From Thamnaconus septentrionalis (lineage: Eukaryota; Chordata; Actinopteri; Tetraodontiformes; Monacanthidae): DNA of 64,000 nt. The notes under the pieces were generated by a model that was given only the letters and a program-made list of their open reading frames with translations, had not been told where the DNA came from and searched no databases. A program made the position numbers and the translations under genes. The stretch spans positions 5,843,861-5,907,860 of the forward strand of contig CM020501.1 in assembly GCA_009823395.1 (NCBI GenBank), written 5' to 3'. Numbering within the stretch: the first letter of the stretch is position 1; the number at the start of each line of letters is the position of its first letter. Positions 28,112 through 38,385 of this stretch are shown here, one piece after another.

Positions 28112-29934
28112 TGATGCTTCAGAGTGCTCAGCGTGCGTCGATTTGAAAAATGCGCTTGGTGGCTCCCGGTGGGATTTCTGTGTCATCTGACAGCAGAACA
28201 AAGTTCCCCTGGCAGACGAAGCCACGTCACGCACTGCGTTTAATGCGCCCTCTGAAGCCAAGAACGCGTCTGAACAAAAAAAAAACAACAACACGGAGAG
28301 AAAACATACCAACATAAGATGTGCTGAAGCGTGTCACTGAATTAAATCCAAAAAACAAAAACAAACAAAAAAAAGGTCACTCACAGCTACCCGTCCAGTA
28401 CCCAAAAAATGGATCTAAAATTGGCCGTGACAGGTAGCGGCAAAATTGTCGGAGTCTCGGTGGCGGGTTAGGAATTCTGATCCCGTGTGTCTGGCGGCTG
28501 CTCGGTGTCGTGGCGCGACACAGTCACTGTCTCAGCAGAGAATTCTCAACAGGGAACACCTCGCATTAGACATAGCTGCAAGCCATTGAGGTGCATATAA
28601 TCCTCTCTCCTCCCCGCATGCTCGCCGTCTCTCCGCCGAGCACATCCTAACACAGCGGCTTGTCTGGCCCTCTCCCCGTTTCAGACTTTGCTTTTTTTTT
28701 TGGCGTGTGGGAGGGAAAGCTTCTCATGAAAGTGTCCAAGGGAGAAGTGCAAACATCGTCGTCTTTACGTGGCAAAAGTCGTGTAGCATGCAGTGCGTAT
28801 GCAAGTGGGAAAATAAAGAGTTACCGTGAAAGCGCCGGCAAATTAAACAAACGCACCTCGGCTCCCCCTCCCTCACCGCCCCCCTACCCCCTTTCCCCCA
28901 ATTAAGATGTCATTAACTTCCCACGCTTCCCATTATTATCAGACTTTTATACGACTTATCATGGGGTGAAAATACACAACAAATATGCGGGGTGGATAAA
29001 TTAATATTTCAGATGCTGCTGATCTGCAAAGCAAAGACTCAAACATGCTTAAGGAAACACCACGCTAGCCCTGAGGTGGAATCAGTACAAACTGGTGCTC
29101 ACTGACAGTCAGTTCGACTTAAGAAGCAGCACGAAAACAGTCTGCATGTCCGTGGTTGGCTACTTCATAGGATAGCTGCGCGCATCTGCACACTATCATC
29201 TTTATCCATCTGTATCGCCACAACAACGGCCTCTAATTTGCAAATGCTTTCATGTCAACTGCCTTTGTCTGTGCTTTCACACGTGGATTCAGATTACAGA
29301 ACTGACCCTGGAACTGCTTCGGTGGAAGTGAATGTGGTACTGTCAGTTGGTGGGAATTAAAAAAATATGTTTGGGCTTTTGAGAACAGCCGGTCAGGAAC
29401 GAGAAATTAAAAGCAAAAGTTCCCAAGGGTGTGTTTTGACTGACAGTTGTGGCGCAATTTGTTAAACCATGCAGGTTGACTGCATCAGTTTGTTGCCTCA
29501 TTTGAAAACTAATGCAGTGGCCCAAAGGTGACCTGAAATCTGATCATGGTTGATTTACTATTCCTCAAGTAAATAATGAACAATAAAACTTTAGTTTGAT
29601 TATCATTTGTTCAAAAAAGATAAGAAAGGAAGAAATACAGAGAGCAGATCATTAGTCTAAGTTCTCAACTTGTAGTGATGGTGTATTGAATCACTCCAAT
29701 CAATAGGGTTTTGATTTGGATCACCAAATTCGTTTCTCAGTACTGGTAGTCTGAGTGTCTCAGTCCACTGTTTCTTCAGCTTTGACCTAGCATGGTAAAT
29801 TATGAAAGGCGGAGGCATGGTTTTAAAGCTGTTTTTCCCAACTTAACGTGCTTGATTTCAGCAGAACCTTTTGCCGGGGCTCACTGTCACTCAGGTATAA
29901 GACCCAGTGGGCCCAGTGGGTCAGTCCACCCACC

Positions 29935-30160
29935 CCTGAGGGCAGTACGTTCAGTGAACGACTCGCCTAAGCGCGAGTCGCTTAACATGCACCTTCTCAC
30001 ACAGCTTTCACCTCACTTTGCGAACCATGAAAAGCAGAGAGATTTCAAATGAACCGACAAAATTTAAGTGCTCAACTGAACCGAGAGGTGAACAAATCGT
30101 TTCAGGAAGGGATTCGGTTCACTACGTTCAGCCAAAAGATTTGGACCTTCGAACGACACA
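29935..30160. repeat. Degenerate repeat with GAAC/GACTCG motifs and a hairpin
   Basis: Contains the perfect inverted pair GACTCGC-CTAAGC-GCGAGTC and several variants of GAACGA, GAACCGA and GGTTCACT. The texture resembles fish interspersed repeats built from alternating GTTC/GAGTC motifs; similar motifs border the transposon at 17.5-18.3 kb. I cannot name the family. Confidence 0.35.
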
Positions 30161-30393
30161 ACACTAGTGGCTGGCGCGAGATCAATAAAGAAAGCTGGAG
30201 ACCTGTTTTATCACCTCTGTCAAATGGACACGGTGAAGAGCATTATTTCTGTGTCGCAGGAAACTGGAGGCAATTTCAGATCATGCCGCTGCTGAAAGCT
30301 GCCGCCAGATTTATTGGAACACAGTTTATTTCCTCAGCCTAACAATGATAAGCTCTCTTAACCCATTTGGTCCTTTCCGGAAACACACTCGCT

Positions 30394-30397
<4 letters not shown>

Positions 30398-30424
<27 letters not shown>
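30398..30424. repeat. (GC)n(AC)n microsatellite
   Basis: CGCGCGCG followed by a CA run. Confidence 0.9.
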
Positions 30425-30425
<1 letters not shown>

Positions 30426-31845
30426 TGGCAAACTTCAGAGTTAAACAGATCCGAGCTTTGTCAGTTGCTTTAAATTCACTCCGTCCTCGAGTCTTGCCCA
30501 TTTATAGACGCCTCAAACCCCTTAAGTTGTATTGATTTGACTGTCAGAGCAGTTGACGGCGTCGCTGATGCAAAGTTTGCATCAGTGCACGACAAAATCA
30601 GAGGTGCCGTAACGCAGGGCAACAGCCGCGGGCCCGTACTCCAGCAAACAGGCGTTTGTTTGCTTTGCTCAGTTGCTGCAACTGCTTCAGAAAATGGGGG
30701 AGTGGGGGGTTGTGTTGGGCCACGTGCGATCATCTCTGAGATGGTGGCTCTTCTGTGGAGATGACTTAATTGCGGTGATTCAGTACACCTGGGTCTACTT
30801 AAATCATCTAGTCTCTCTACGCTGCTGTGGATGCGCCATTTTGTTGCTCTCCCCGGGCCTGCTGGGCCTGCTTTAATACTGTTCACTTATGTTTGTTTTG
30901 TGTTCCACAACACACAACACTTCAACATCAACGCTCATTGGACTGAAAATCACTGAATTGAAAAATTATAAACCAGGTACAGTAAATATTTTACAACAAC
31001 ATATTTTTTGGGGAGGGTTCATTTTAGTTTCCTTGCAAAGATGTGCTCTCCATGCACTCACTGCTCAACTGACTGTGGAGGCTGGCTGGTTGAACAAGTG
31101 TGTGTGCGCGTGCGTGTGTGTGAGACAGTCTTCAACCATATTGTTCACATTGAAATTTGCAATCATCTTAAAGTTTACATTTTGTAATCTTGAGAAAATG
31201 ATACGAGAAAAGCAGCAATAAATAAATAAATAAACACATGGCTTTTATTGGCTTCCGTACTGTAGGACTTCAGGCACAATTACATGTTTGAAATAAGATG
31301 ATTTATTTAAAAGCAAATAATCCCATCCCATGGTCATTGTAATGGGTGCCCTAGTATCCAGTTTACACTGTAAAAAAAAAAATGAAGGTATCCAAAACTA
31401 TAGCAAAAATAATTACAAAGAGCTTTCCAGTCAAAAGGATTAAACTAATGATCTCGCTATCCCAGTCAATGCTAATAGCAGGCACGGTTATCTCCCGCTG
31501 TGACCTCGCACCACCACCGGCAGCCTCACAGAATGTGGAAAGACCCCCAAACAGTTCTATTTGTAGCTGCCTATCAACATTATCTCTGCAGCAGACCAAT
31601 TAGTCATCATCTGCCTCATTCTGTTGGCCTCACACAGTCAGACGTCCTCAGATTCAATCAATTATTTCCGTAATGGGAATGTAATCATGGATGCTGTTAA
31701 TTTTGATTCTTATTTCATCCCTTAAAGTCATTGGACTGATAACACACCAAGCCCACTAATTATTTCACTGTCAAAAGTTTATCCAGACAAGATGAATCCA
31801 ATCATGTAGTAATCGATGTAGTAATAATAAAATAATAGTAACAAT

Positions 31846-32145
<300 letters not shown>

Positions 32146-32639
32146 TGGAAGACTTTTTTGTCTTTTTGTTTTTACTCAGAGAAACAGTCACATGATGATA
32201 CACAAGTGACCTGAAGGGCAATAAACACATTTTATGGACCTTTTAGCTTGGTTTAATAGCTGAAAAAAACAAAACATTGTGTGTTGCCAGATACAAAATA
32301 ATAAAGAAAGTATCAAAAACAAAAAACAAAACATGGAAACACAATTACAATGCTGGCGTCGTTGTCAGACACAATAAAAACTGAAATACACTTCTCAGAT
32401 GAACCGAGACCATTTGTTATGCATTCCCACAGAGCCTGCACAGTACCTTGGACAGAGCTCTCCGTGTACCTCTGGAGCAGAGCGCAAGACAACAAGGTTT
32501 TCATTATGGTTAGAAATTCACAAAAACCTAAATAGCGAAATAGAAAACACCTGCATTTTGAAAAACCTCTCAAACAAGTTCTGACGCGATCATGAGGAGG
32601 TATGACAGATGTCTCAAAATATTGAAATATATCTCAAAA

Positions 32640-32912
32640 GTGCGATGGACACACTTTTTTATTTCTGCATTTACACAGCACAGGGCTTGACCTACGCTGT
32701 CACGTGCAATCAATAGCCACTCGCTCCTGTGTAGGCACCGGCTCCCGAGGGCATGACAAGTCGACTGCCACAAGAGGCGCAAGAGCATCAAGCAGATCAT
32801 TAAATGTTGCATGGGTCAATCTGAAATGTCGAATCCACAGGCCATCTGTGAATTCCTCATTCAAAACCCTCTCCCAGAAATCCCTTATACGTGGCCTTTG
32901 GCACACACACAC
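32640..32912 (-). pseudogene. PIF/Harbinger-type transposase fragment
   Basis: On the minus strand a 70-codon open stretch includes RDFWERVLNEEFTDGLWIRH, FRLTHATFNDLL and REPVPTQERVAI. These resemble the N-terminal part of Harbinger (HARBI1-like, DDE_Tnp_4) transposases, which typically continue into an ALWRLAT-like segment. Here the frame ends at once after RVAIDCT, and no DDE catalytic region follows, so it is a decayed fragment. It sits just left of the repeat cluster at 33.1-33.7 kb. Family assignment is from memory of the motif pattern. Confidence 0.6.
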
Positions 32913-33080
32913 GCACGCAGATGAGCTCTCTTCCGTAGCCTTGGTCTTTTATTCGATATTGTCAAGGCAACTGGCGACGGCGCAATGAGAACCGTACCAA
33001 CACACAACAGGTCTTGAGCGTCTGTCTTTCTTCCAGCGGAGTCTCGCGAGATGAGATTTCGCGAGAACCACAAAACTAGT

Positions 33081-33108
33081 TTCCACTGAAACACCTTTCA
33101 ATGGAAGA
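33081..33108. repeat. Palindrome, left member of flanking pair
   Basis: TTCCACTGAAACACCTTTCAATGGAA, in two halves: TTCCACTGAAA and TTTCAATGGAA around CACC, an inverted repeat with one mismatch. A 24/25-identical copy lies at 33681-33705, just beyond the duplicated unit. Confidence 0.8.
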
Positions 33109-33110
33109 AT

Positions 33111-33677
33111 AATGGATAACGATAAAGCAGCATTTTGGACCAGACCAACACTGGTCACTCGACAGTATTTCAAAATCAAGAGTGATCATGATTATGTTTT
33201 ATTAACTTGCACGTTGGGCGACACGGTGGCGCAGTGGTTAGCGCTGCCGCCTCACAGCAAGAAGGTCGTGGGTTCGATTCCGGGGCCCGGGCCTGGGACC
33301 TTTCTGTGTGGAGTTTGCATGTTCTCCCTGTGTCTGCGTGGGTTCTCTCCGGGTTCTCTGGCTTCCTCCCACAGTCCAAAAACATGCATGTGAGGTCAAT
33401 TGAACACTGTAAATTGTCCATAGGTGTGCATGTGAGTGTGAATGGTTGTCCGTCTCTATGTGGCCCTGCGATGAACTGGCGACTTGTCCAGGGTGTCACC
33501 CTGCCTTCGCCCTAAGACAGCTGGGATAGGCCCCAGCAGACCCCCGTCACCCCAAAACAGGAATAAGCGGGTATAGAAGATGAATGAATGAACTTGCACG
33601 TTGCATTCACATCAAATGCACTTTCTTCCACCTAAAGTGCTTCATTCCACTGAAGCACTTTCAATAGCACTGTTGCT
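33111..33677. repeat. About 180-bp duplicated unit, copy 1 (interrupted by SINE)
   Basis: Shares about 180 bp at high identity with 35740-35919, including GACCAGACCAACACTGGTCA and AAATGCACTTTCTTCCACCT. The SINE at 33216-33590 splits it. It contains an 11-bp perfect hairpin, AAAGTGCTTCA/TGAAGCACTTT, at 33634-33661. Nature unknown: a short repeat family or a local dispersed duplication. Confidence 0.85.
33216..33590 (+). mobile_element. Full-length tRNA-derived SINE with target-site duplication
   Basis: 375-bp element beginning GGGCGACACGGTGGCGCAGT. The tRNA-like head has an A-box-like TGGCGCAGTGG and a B-box-like GGTTCGATTCC, giving an internal RNA polymerase III promoter. The body follows (CTGTGTGGAGTTTGCATGTT, GATGAACTGGCGACTTGTCC, AAGACAGCTGGGATAGGC), and the tail ends in GAATGAATG. 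A perfect 12-bp direct repeat, AACTTGCACGTT, flanks it at 33204-33215 and 33591-33602. The empty-site sequence survives at about 35831-35850. This is the reference copy for the other SINE calls; the family name is not asserted. Confidence 0.95.
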
Positions 33678-33678
33678 A

Positions 33679-33706
33679 TTCCATTGAAACACCTTTCAAT
33701 GGAAGC
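33679..33706. repeat. Palindrome, right member of flanking pair
   Basis: Perfect inverted repeat of TTCCATTGAAA and TTTCAATGGAA around CACC. Direct repeat of the one at 33081-33108. The pair brackets the duplicated unit plus SINE, as target duplications or element termini would. Confidence 0.8.
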
Positions 33707-35739
33707 ACGTACAAAGCGTACTTTATCAAAATTTCACCAACATCTCTTTTATTTTGTGAAATGCTGTCATGGAAAACAAGCTTGTTGTAGTCACAGTGTG
33801 TTTATTTACTTCTCACTCTATGTTTCTGCTACAAGCACTAGACGGTTGAGAAAGGGAAGCACACGTGAGAAGCTTTGAAATGTTTACATTTCTATGGACT
33901 CCTTAAGAGCTGCTGCAACTTGTTCCACTGTATTTAACTACAACAAATATTTATATTTAAAGTTGCCTATAATCGTTTGCTTTGTGATGCCTTGCAGTTC
34001 CAAAGCGTGACAGAATAGCACAAAGAGCTCTGTGTAGTTCTAAAGATATTTCAACTTCAACTTCACCGTCTTATTACTGTTAATGCCTCAACACAGTCCT
34101 GCGTTTTTCTTTTCACAAAACAATATTAATCTGGGAAATCTTATAGTGCAAAGGAAGAAGTGCAAGTAAAATCCATATGTTTGAGGCAAAGGTTATCCGT
34201 GCCTAATTCAGTGAAATAAAGAGAAACATAGTGCAGCAAAAATGCAGCTGTGAGTTGGCTGTCAGTCAGTGTCGCCATGATTCAGTTCTAATCTCAGTCC
34301 AGGATCGCTGCACAAAATGAGAAAATGACTCAAAAGATGAACTTCAGCACATAAACCTCTAAATGACAGTTGGGCGTACAGCCGCAGTGATCTCCCAATA
34401 TCACTTCCACGGCCAGTGTGCATAGTGGCCTTGATGGCCGTCGTGGGTGCTGTAGTAATTCACTCTGCATTGCATTCGCTTGTCTCTCAGCCTTTTTAAT
34501 GCAGAAATGTAGTGCTTTATTCTATAACCAACACCAAAAGGCCGTCGCCTGTGCGCCTGGGATCCATTATTTTTCAGCAACGCTCATTTTGATAAACATA
34601 AGAATGGCTTGTAAAGCAGACAGCGGCTTAAAAATGTTGGTGGAGTTACAGTCATAATGGCCTTTTTTGAGGTAATGGGTTTGTCCCTGTGTGAACACTG
34701 ACTTGGTTTGAGGACGCACTTAAAAATGTCTGACCCTGCTAGTCGCAGCTCTAACACTAACTCTGCTGCCCCGTTGAACTCCGAGTCATTATCGCTCGTA
34801 TGAGGTATGAATGAAGAGCAGACGCAAACAGGAGCAGTTATAGTTAAATCCTTTTGGCTTTTGGTTGGATTTTGCAGCCATGGCATAGTTAATGATAAAC
34901 AGAACAGGCTTTCATCTCTAACATTCATTTTGCTGTGTTGTTAAACTGCATAATGGTTGCAAAACAGATGGACAGATATTTAAATGTAATGTTCCCTTGC
35001 ATGAATAGGTTCTTCGTCACGAAGTCGCAGTGGATGCTAAAGCTAAAGCACCCAGTCGCCACATATCTGAACTGTTGCAACTTCATTTTGTCGACAACAA
35101 AGTCAGCGGACGATTATCAAAAAATGGGAAAAAGCTCAACAATGACTTCCCAGTCCCTCTATAGTCAAAGGCAGTTAAAGATAAACACATTTTTACACCA
35201 AGTAACCTCTAATGAAACAATAAAATATAAACAATATAACATACAAACAGTAAGTAAGGGAGTAGAAAACTATAGTTATGCATATATATAAGTTCAGCTA
35301 TTTAAATAAAAAAAAATAAAGAAATAAAGACACGTCATGCTTAGAATTAAAGTGAGGGTTCAGTAGGAGGCTACACTGAGACCTACTTAAAGTTATGCTG
35401 TGCAAAATAACAATAAGTCCTTAGTCATAAACATTAACTCCCATACATAACGTTAAAAACACATAAAAAAAAAAACTGAGACTCTGAGACGACAACAAGA
35501 GATGCTTAACGTCCTGTCAAAGTTCATTATCTCGGTAAACAAATGGGCAGTCAGTGACCAGGCTCGCACGGCGAGAGAGCGGCGCTTCATGAAGAATGTT
35601 TAATGTTCCAGCAATTGTGTTAATATTTCGTGGTGAGCAAAACTACATCTGCATTCATGACGGGGAGCCTAGTACTAATTGACAGTGAGAGAGAAGGGCT
35701 GGCAACAGGAACTTGTGATCACATCAAATTCCTGACAGA

Positions 35740-35919
35740 AATGGTAATGATAAAGCAGCATTGAGGACCAGACCAACACTGGTCACTCGACAGTATTTCC
35801 AAATCAAGAGTGATCATGATTATGTGTTATTAACTTGCACATCGCATTCACATCAAATGCACTTTCTTCCACCTAAAGTGCTTCATTCCACTGAAGCACT
35901 TTCAATAGCACTGTGCTAA
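35740..35919. repeat. About 180-bp duplicated unit, copy 2 (SINE-free)
   Basis: Matches 33111-33677 with the SINE and one target repeat removed. At the insertion point it reads AACTTGCAC-ATC-GCATTCAC against AACTTGCAC-GTT-GCATTCAC in copy 1, so it is the pre-insertion arrangement. Hairpin AAAGTGCTTCA/TGAAGCACTTT at 35875-35902. Confidence 0.88.
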
Positions 35920-36129
35920 CCTTGCCCTTTAGTGCCATGTCTGAAAGGATGGATTAATTAACTGTCTGCTTGCAACTTGTTTATTTCTAATTACTATTAT
36001 TCTGTGCATATGACCTGCCGAGAGACAGGAAATGTAAATTAGCAGCTCTGCTAACTCTTGCTTATTTACTAGGTTATATGTGCTAATGTCCATTAATACG
36101 TTTGTAAACATTTAAAAATAAAAACCCAA

Positions 36130-36330
36130 TAATATGGGGGTGCATGGTAGCCGATACGCTTGCAAATGCCCCCTTCGTTTAAGGGTTTATGGAGGTGATT
36201 ACAGAACACCTATTCGGACGTCATCCCATTGGCTGGATATTATTTTTGCGGCGCGGACGTCAGGAAAGTGCTTTCTCACAGCAAAGTCAAAGGCGGCATA
36301 CATAATATGGCCCAATTCATCACAGGAGGG
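36130..36330. promoter_or_regulatory. Candidate lrrtm1 upstream / bidirectional promoter block
   Basis: Non-repetitive block immediately upstream of the GA-rich 5' region of lrrtm1. It has two GACGTCA (CRE-type) motifs at 36217-36223 and 36256-36262, and an inverted CCAAT box (ATTGG, 36228-36232) between them. A CArG-like CATAATATGG lies near 36300. A minus-strand CCAAT and palindromic CRE would suit transcription either way. In human, the LRRTM1/CTNNA2 locus was reported to transcribe bidirectionally, producing N-terminally truncated CTNNA2; that the same holds here is inference. No transcription start is proven. Confidence 0.4.
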
Positions 36331-36367
36331 GAGAGTGAGAAAGAGAGGGAGGGAGGAGTAGGGGAGA

Positions 36368-36370
<3 letters not shown>

Positions 36371-36422
<52 letters not shown>
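36371..36422. repeat. (GA)n microsatellite in lrrtm1 upstream region
   Basis: Perfect polypurine GA run of about 52 bp, followed by a G-rich block (36433-36461) with a G10-type run. Potential H-DNA/G-quadruplex. Confidence 0.95.
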
Positions 36423-36426
<4 letters not shown>

Positions 36427-36524
36427 GGGTAGGAGGGAAGGGAGGGGGGTGGGGGGGGGGCTTCATTAAAGCTTCTGGTTTAAGCCCAGCCCATTCTGGA
36501 TATGTAAATGTCTCAGGCGAGAGA

Positions 36525-36556
36525 GGGAGGGAGAGAGAGAGAGAGAGAGAGAGAGG
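36525..36556. repeat. (GA)n microsatellite, second
   Basis: Second GA run, near the probable 5' end of the lrrtm1 transcript. Confidence 0.9.
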
Positions 36557-36559
36557 GGA

Positions 36560-37349
36560 AAAAACACAGCCAGAGAGAGGAGTGAGGAGGTAGGAGGAAA
36601 GAGAGAGAGAGGAAGCGGAGGAGGGGAGCAGCATGAAAAAGTGAGTGAGCGATCAAGGAAAGGAGAGAGAGAGCGAGCGGGAGAGCGGCAGGGAGAGAGA
36701 GAGCGAGCACTCCGAATTGTGAGTGGCTTACGACACTCAGTGAACAGAAGGTGCTTCTGCAGGCGCCGTCAGAGCGCCGCTCCGCTGCGAGGGACTGCAC
36801 GCTCCTCTGCTTTCCCCGCATCCAACCTCCCCTGCCTGCCTGCCGACCAGCACCAGCCCCCCAGCAGCCTTCTCCAGCTGGCTGGGAAAAAAAAAAAAAA
36901 AAAAAACAGTCGCGGAGAGCAAGAGGAGAGCGCGCGGAAAGAAAGGGGGGGAAAAACAAACTGCAAGCCGCAACTAAGGGGGGGACGCAGGCGGCAGCCT
37001 CCGAGATGAGCCTCTGAGATGACAAGGAATACTGTCGCACCAGAGAAAACAGTGAACAGTGTTCGCCTCTTCTTTTCTTCTCCATTTTCCCCAGTTTTTT
37101 TTCTTTTTCTTTTTCTCTCTCTCGCTGCTCGCCAGTGAAAAAAAAACACCATCTTCCCGCTCCGGATGGATTTTGAGCCTCGCAAAGTCGTCGGCGGTGA
37201 TTGCTTCCGAAGATGGACGGTAATGTGCGGCGACAGATCTGCTGAAACTTGAGCAGGGGAGGAGGAAGAGCAAGAAGAAGAGGAGGAGGGGAGGAGGAGG
37301 AGGAGAAAAGGAGCAAGACAGATATATTTTTTTTTTTTCTTGGCTTTTT

Positions 37350-37380
<31 letters not shown>

Positions 37381-37738
37381 CTCTCTCTCCGGTTCTGGTT
37401 GACTCTTCTCCCCTCTGATCATTGCAGCAGAGGACTGCGGAAGGAGCGGACGAGACGGAGCTCATGCGTGCCGACGGTGGTGGTGGTGGTGGGGGGGACT
37501 TGCACTTCCTACCATTGCGCTGAAAAGCCACTTGGATTCTTGCTCCTTTCTGGCTCTTTCATTTGAGGAGAACTAAGACATTGTACGCCTGCCAAGGGTC
37601 TGGTGTCCGCTGAAAAGGGAGAAGAAGGGAGGGAGGGGGGGAACTTGTACCACAGTGGGGTCTTTTTTAGATTCGCACATAATTAGTGTTGGGGTTGGGG
37701 GCACAAAGCGACGCTGAATGGAGATTGTCAGATTAGGG
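36560..37738 (+). other. lrrtm1: Probable lrrtm1 5' untranslated exon / GC-GA-rich leader region
   Basis: Purine-rich then CpG-rich sequence with no plausible coding content. It ends at a strong donor, GG|GTAAGT (GT at 37739-37740). A minimal ATG-AAA-AAG-TGA upstream ORF lies at about 36635. A (CT)n run lies at 37356-37390 and an A18-type tract at about 36886-36906. The true 5' end is not determinable from sequence; other GTGAGT-like donors at about 36641 and 36719 could shorten the exon. Confidence 0.4.
37356..37390. repeat. (CT)n microsatellite in lrrtm1 leader
   Basis: Pyrimidine run complementary to the (GA)n runs about 0.8-1 kb upstream. Confidence 0.9.
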
Positions 37739-38033
37739 GTAAGTAGGAGCCTTTTTTTTTTTTTTTCTTAAACGGGATTCAGAATGCGGAAATTCTTGTT
37801 GAATATATAGATTTTTTCTCCCCAACGAATCCTTGATTCACCACCGACTGCTTAATCTCCGTCGGTGATAAAATAGGCTCGCCTTTTATCTTTTGCGTTT
37901 GCTAGGGGGTTGATCAGATCGACCAAATTAAAATAATAATTAAAGTCACCACTTGTGGAGACGTGAACATGAATCGATTTAAGATGGTCTAAAAAAAGAT
38001 AAACATGCTATACCTGTGAAATAATATCCACAG
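37739..38033 (+). other. lrrtm1: Candidate 5'UTR intron of lrrtm1
   Basis: Donor GG|GTAAGT at 37739 and acceptor ATATCCACAG ending at 38033, 295 bp apart, 47 bp before the start codon. The donor is near consensus; the acceptor has a weak pyrimidine tract, so another acceptor is possible. LRRTM genes commonly have a non-coding first exon and carry the reading frame in the next one. Splicing would remove an ATG at 37970 but retain the one at 38041. Confidence 0.4.
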
Positions 38034-38040
38034 TGGTTCA

Positions 38041-38385
38041 ATGGACATTCTCTCGGCGACATCTCTGGATATAAACACTAATGGATTTCCTTCTGATTGG
38101 ACTCTACTTGAAGTGGCCGCTGAAAAAGCCCCCTGGGTTGATACTGTGTGCGCTGGGCATTTTTCTGAGAACGGTGCCCTTGGTGGAGGGGGTCTGTCCG
38201 AGGCTGTGCCGGTGCGACAGCAAGCTGCTGTACTGCGAGGGGCTCAACCTCACGGACATTCCTCGCAATCTGAGCAGCGCCATGGGCCTGTCCATGAGAG
38301 AGAACAACTTGACCGAGCTGCGCGACGGCCAACTGGCCGGTCTGTCGCAGCTCACCTGGCTCTACCTAGACCACAACAACATTGA
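38041..38385 (+). promoter_or_regulatory. Upstream ORF overlapping the lrrtm1 start (+1 frame)
   Basis: An ATG 40 nt before the lrrtm1 ATG opens a 114-codon frame in a different phase and stops about 300 nt inside the CDS. Context is weak (T at -3, G at +4), allowing leaky scanning. As it overlaps the main start, translation of this frame would compete with LRRTM1. Its protein sequence looks like a frame shadow of LRR DNA, so I read it as a translational control element rather than a gene. Confidence 0.5.

Noticed and set aside
30476..30886. 136-codon minus-strand ORF
   Set aside because: No recognisable domain or splice context; composition like its surroundings; length can occur by chance in 64 kb.
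33216..33290. tRNA gene
   Set aside because: A- and B-box-like motifs are present, but the sequence continues as a SINE with target duplications; no proper cloverleaf was worked out.
36513..37316. 267-codon minus-strand ORF (and overlapping ORFs at 36769-37422 and 36974-37531)
   Set aside because: Protein is Ser/Leu/Arg/Glu low-complexity generated by GA/CT-rich leader DNA; no domain, and several frames are open at once.
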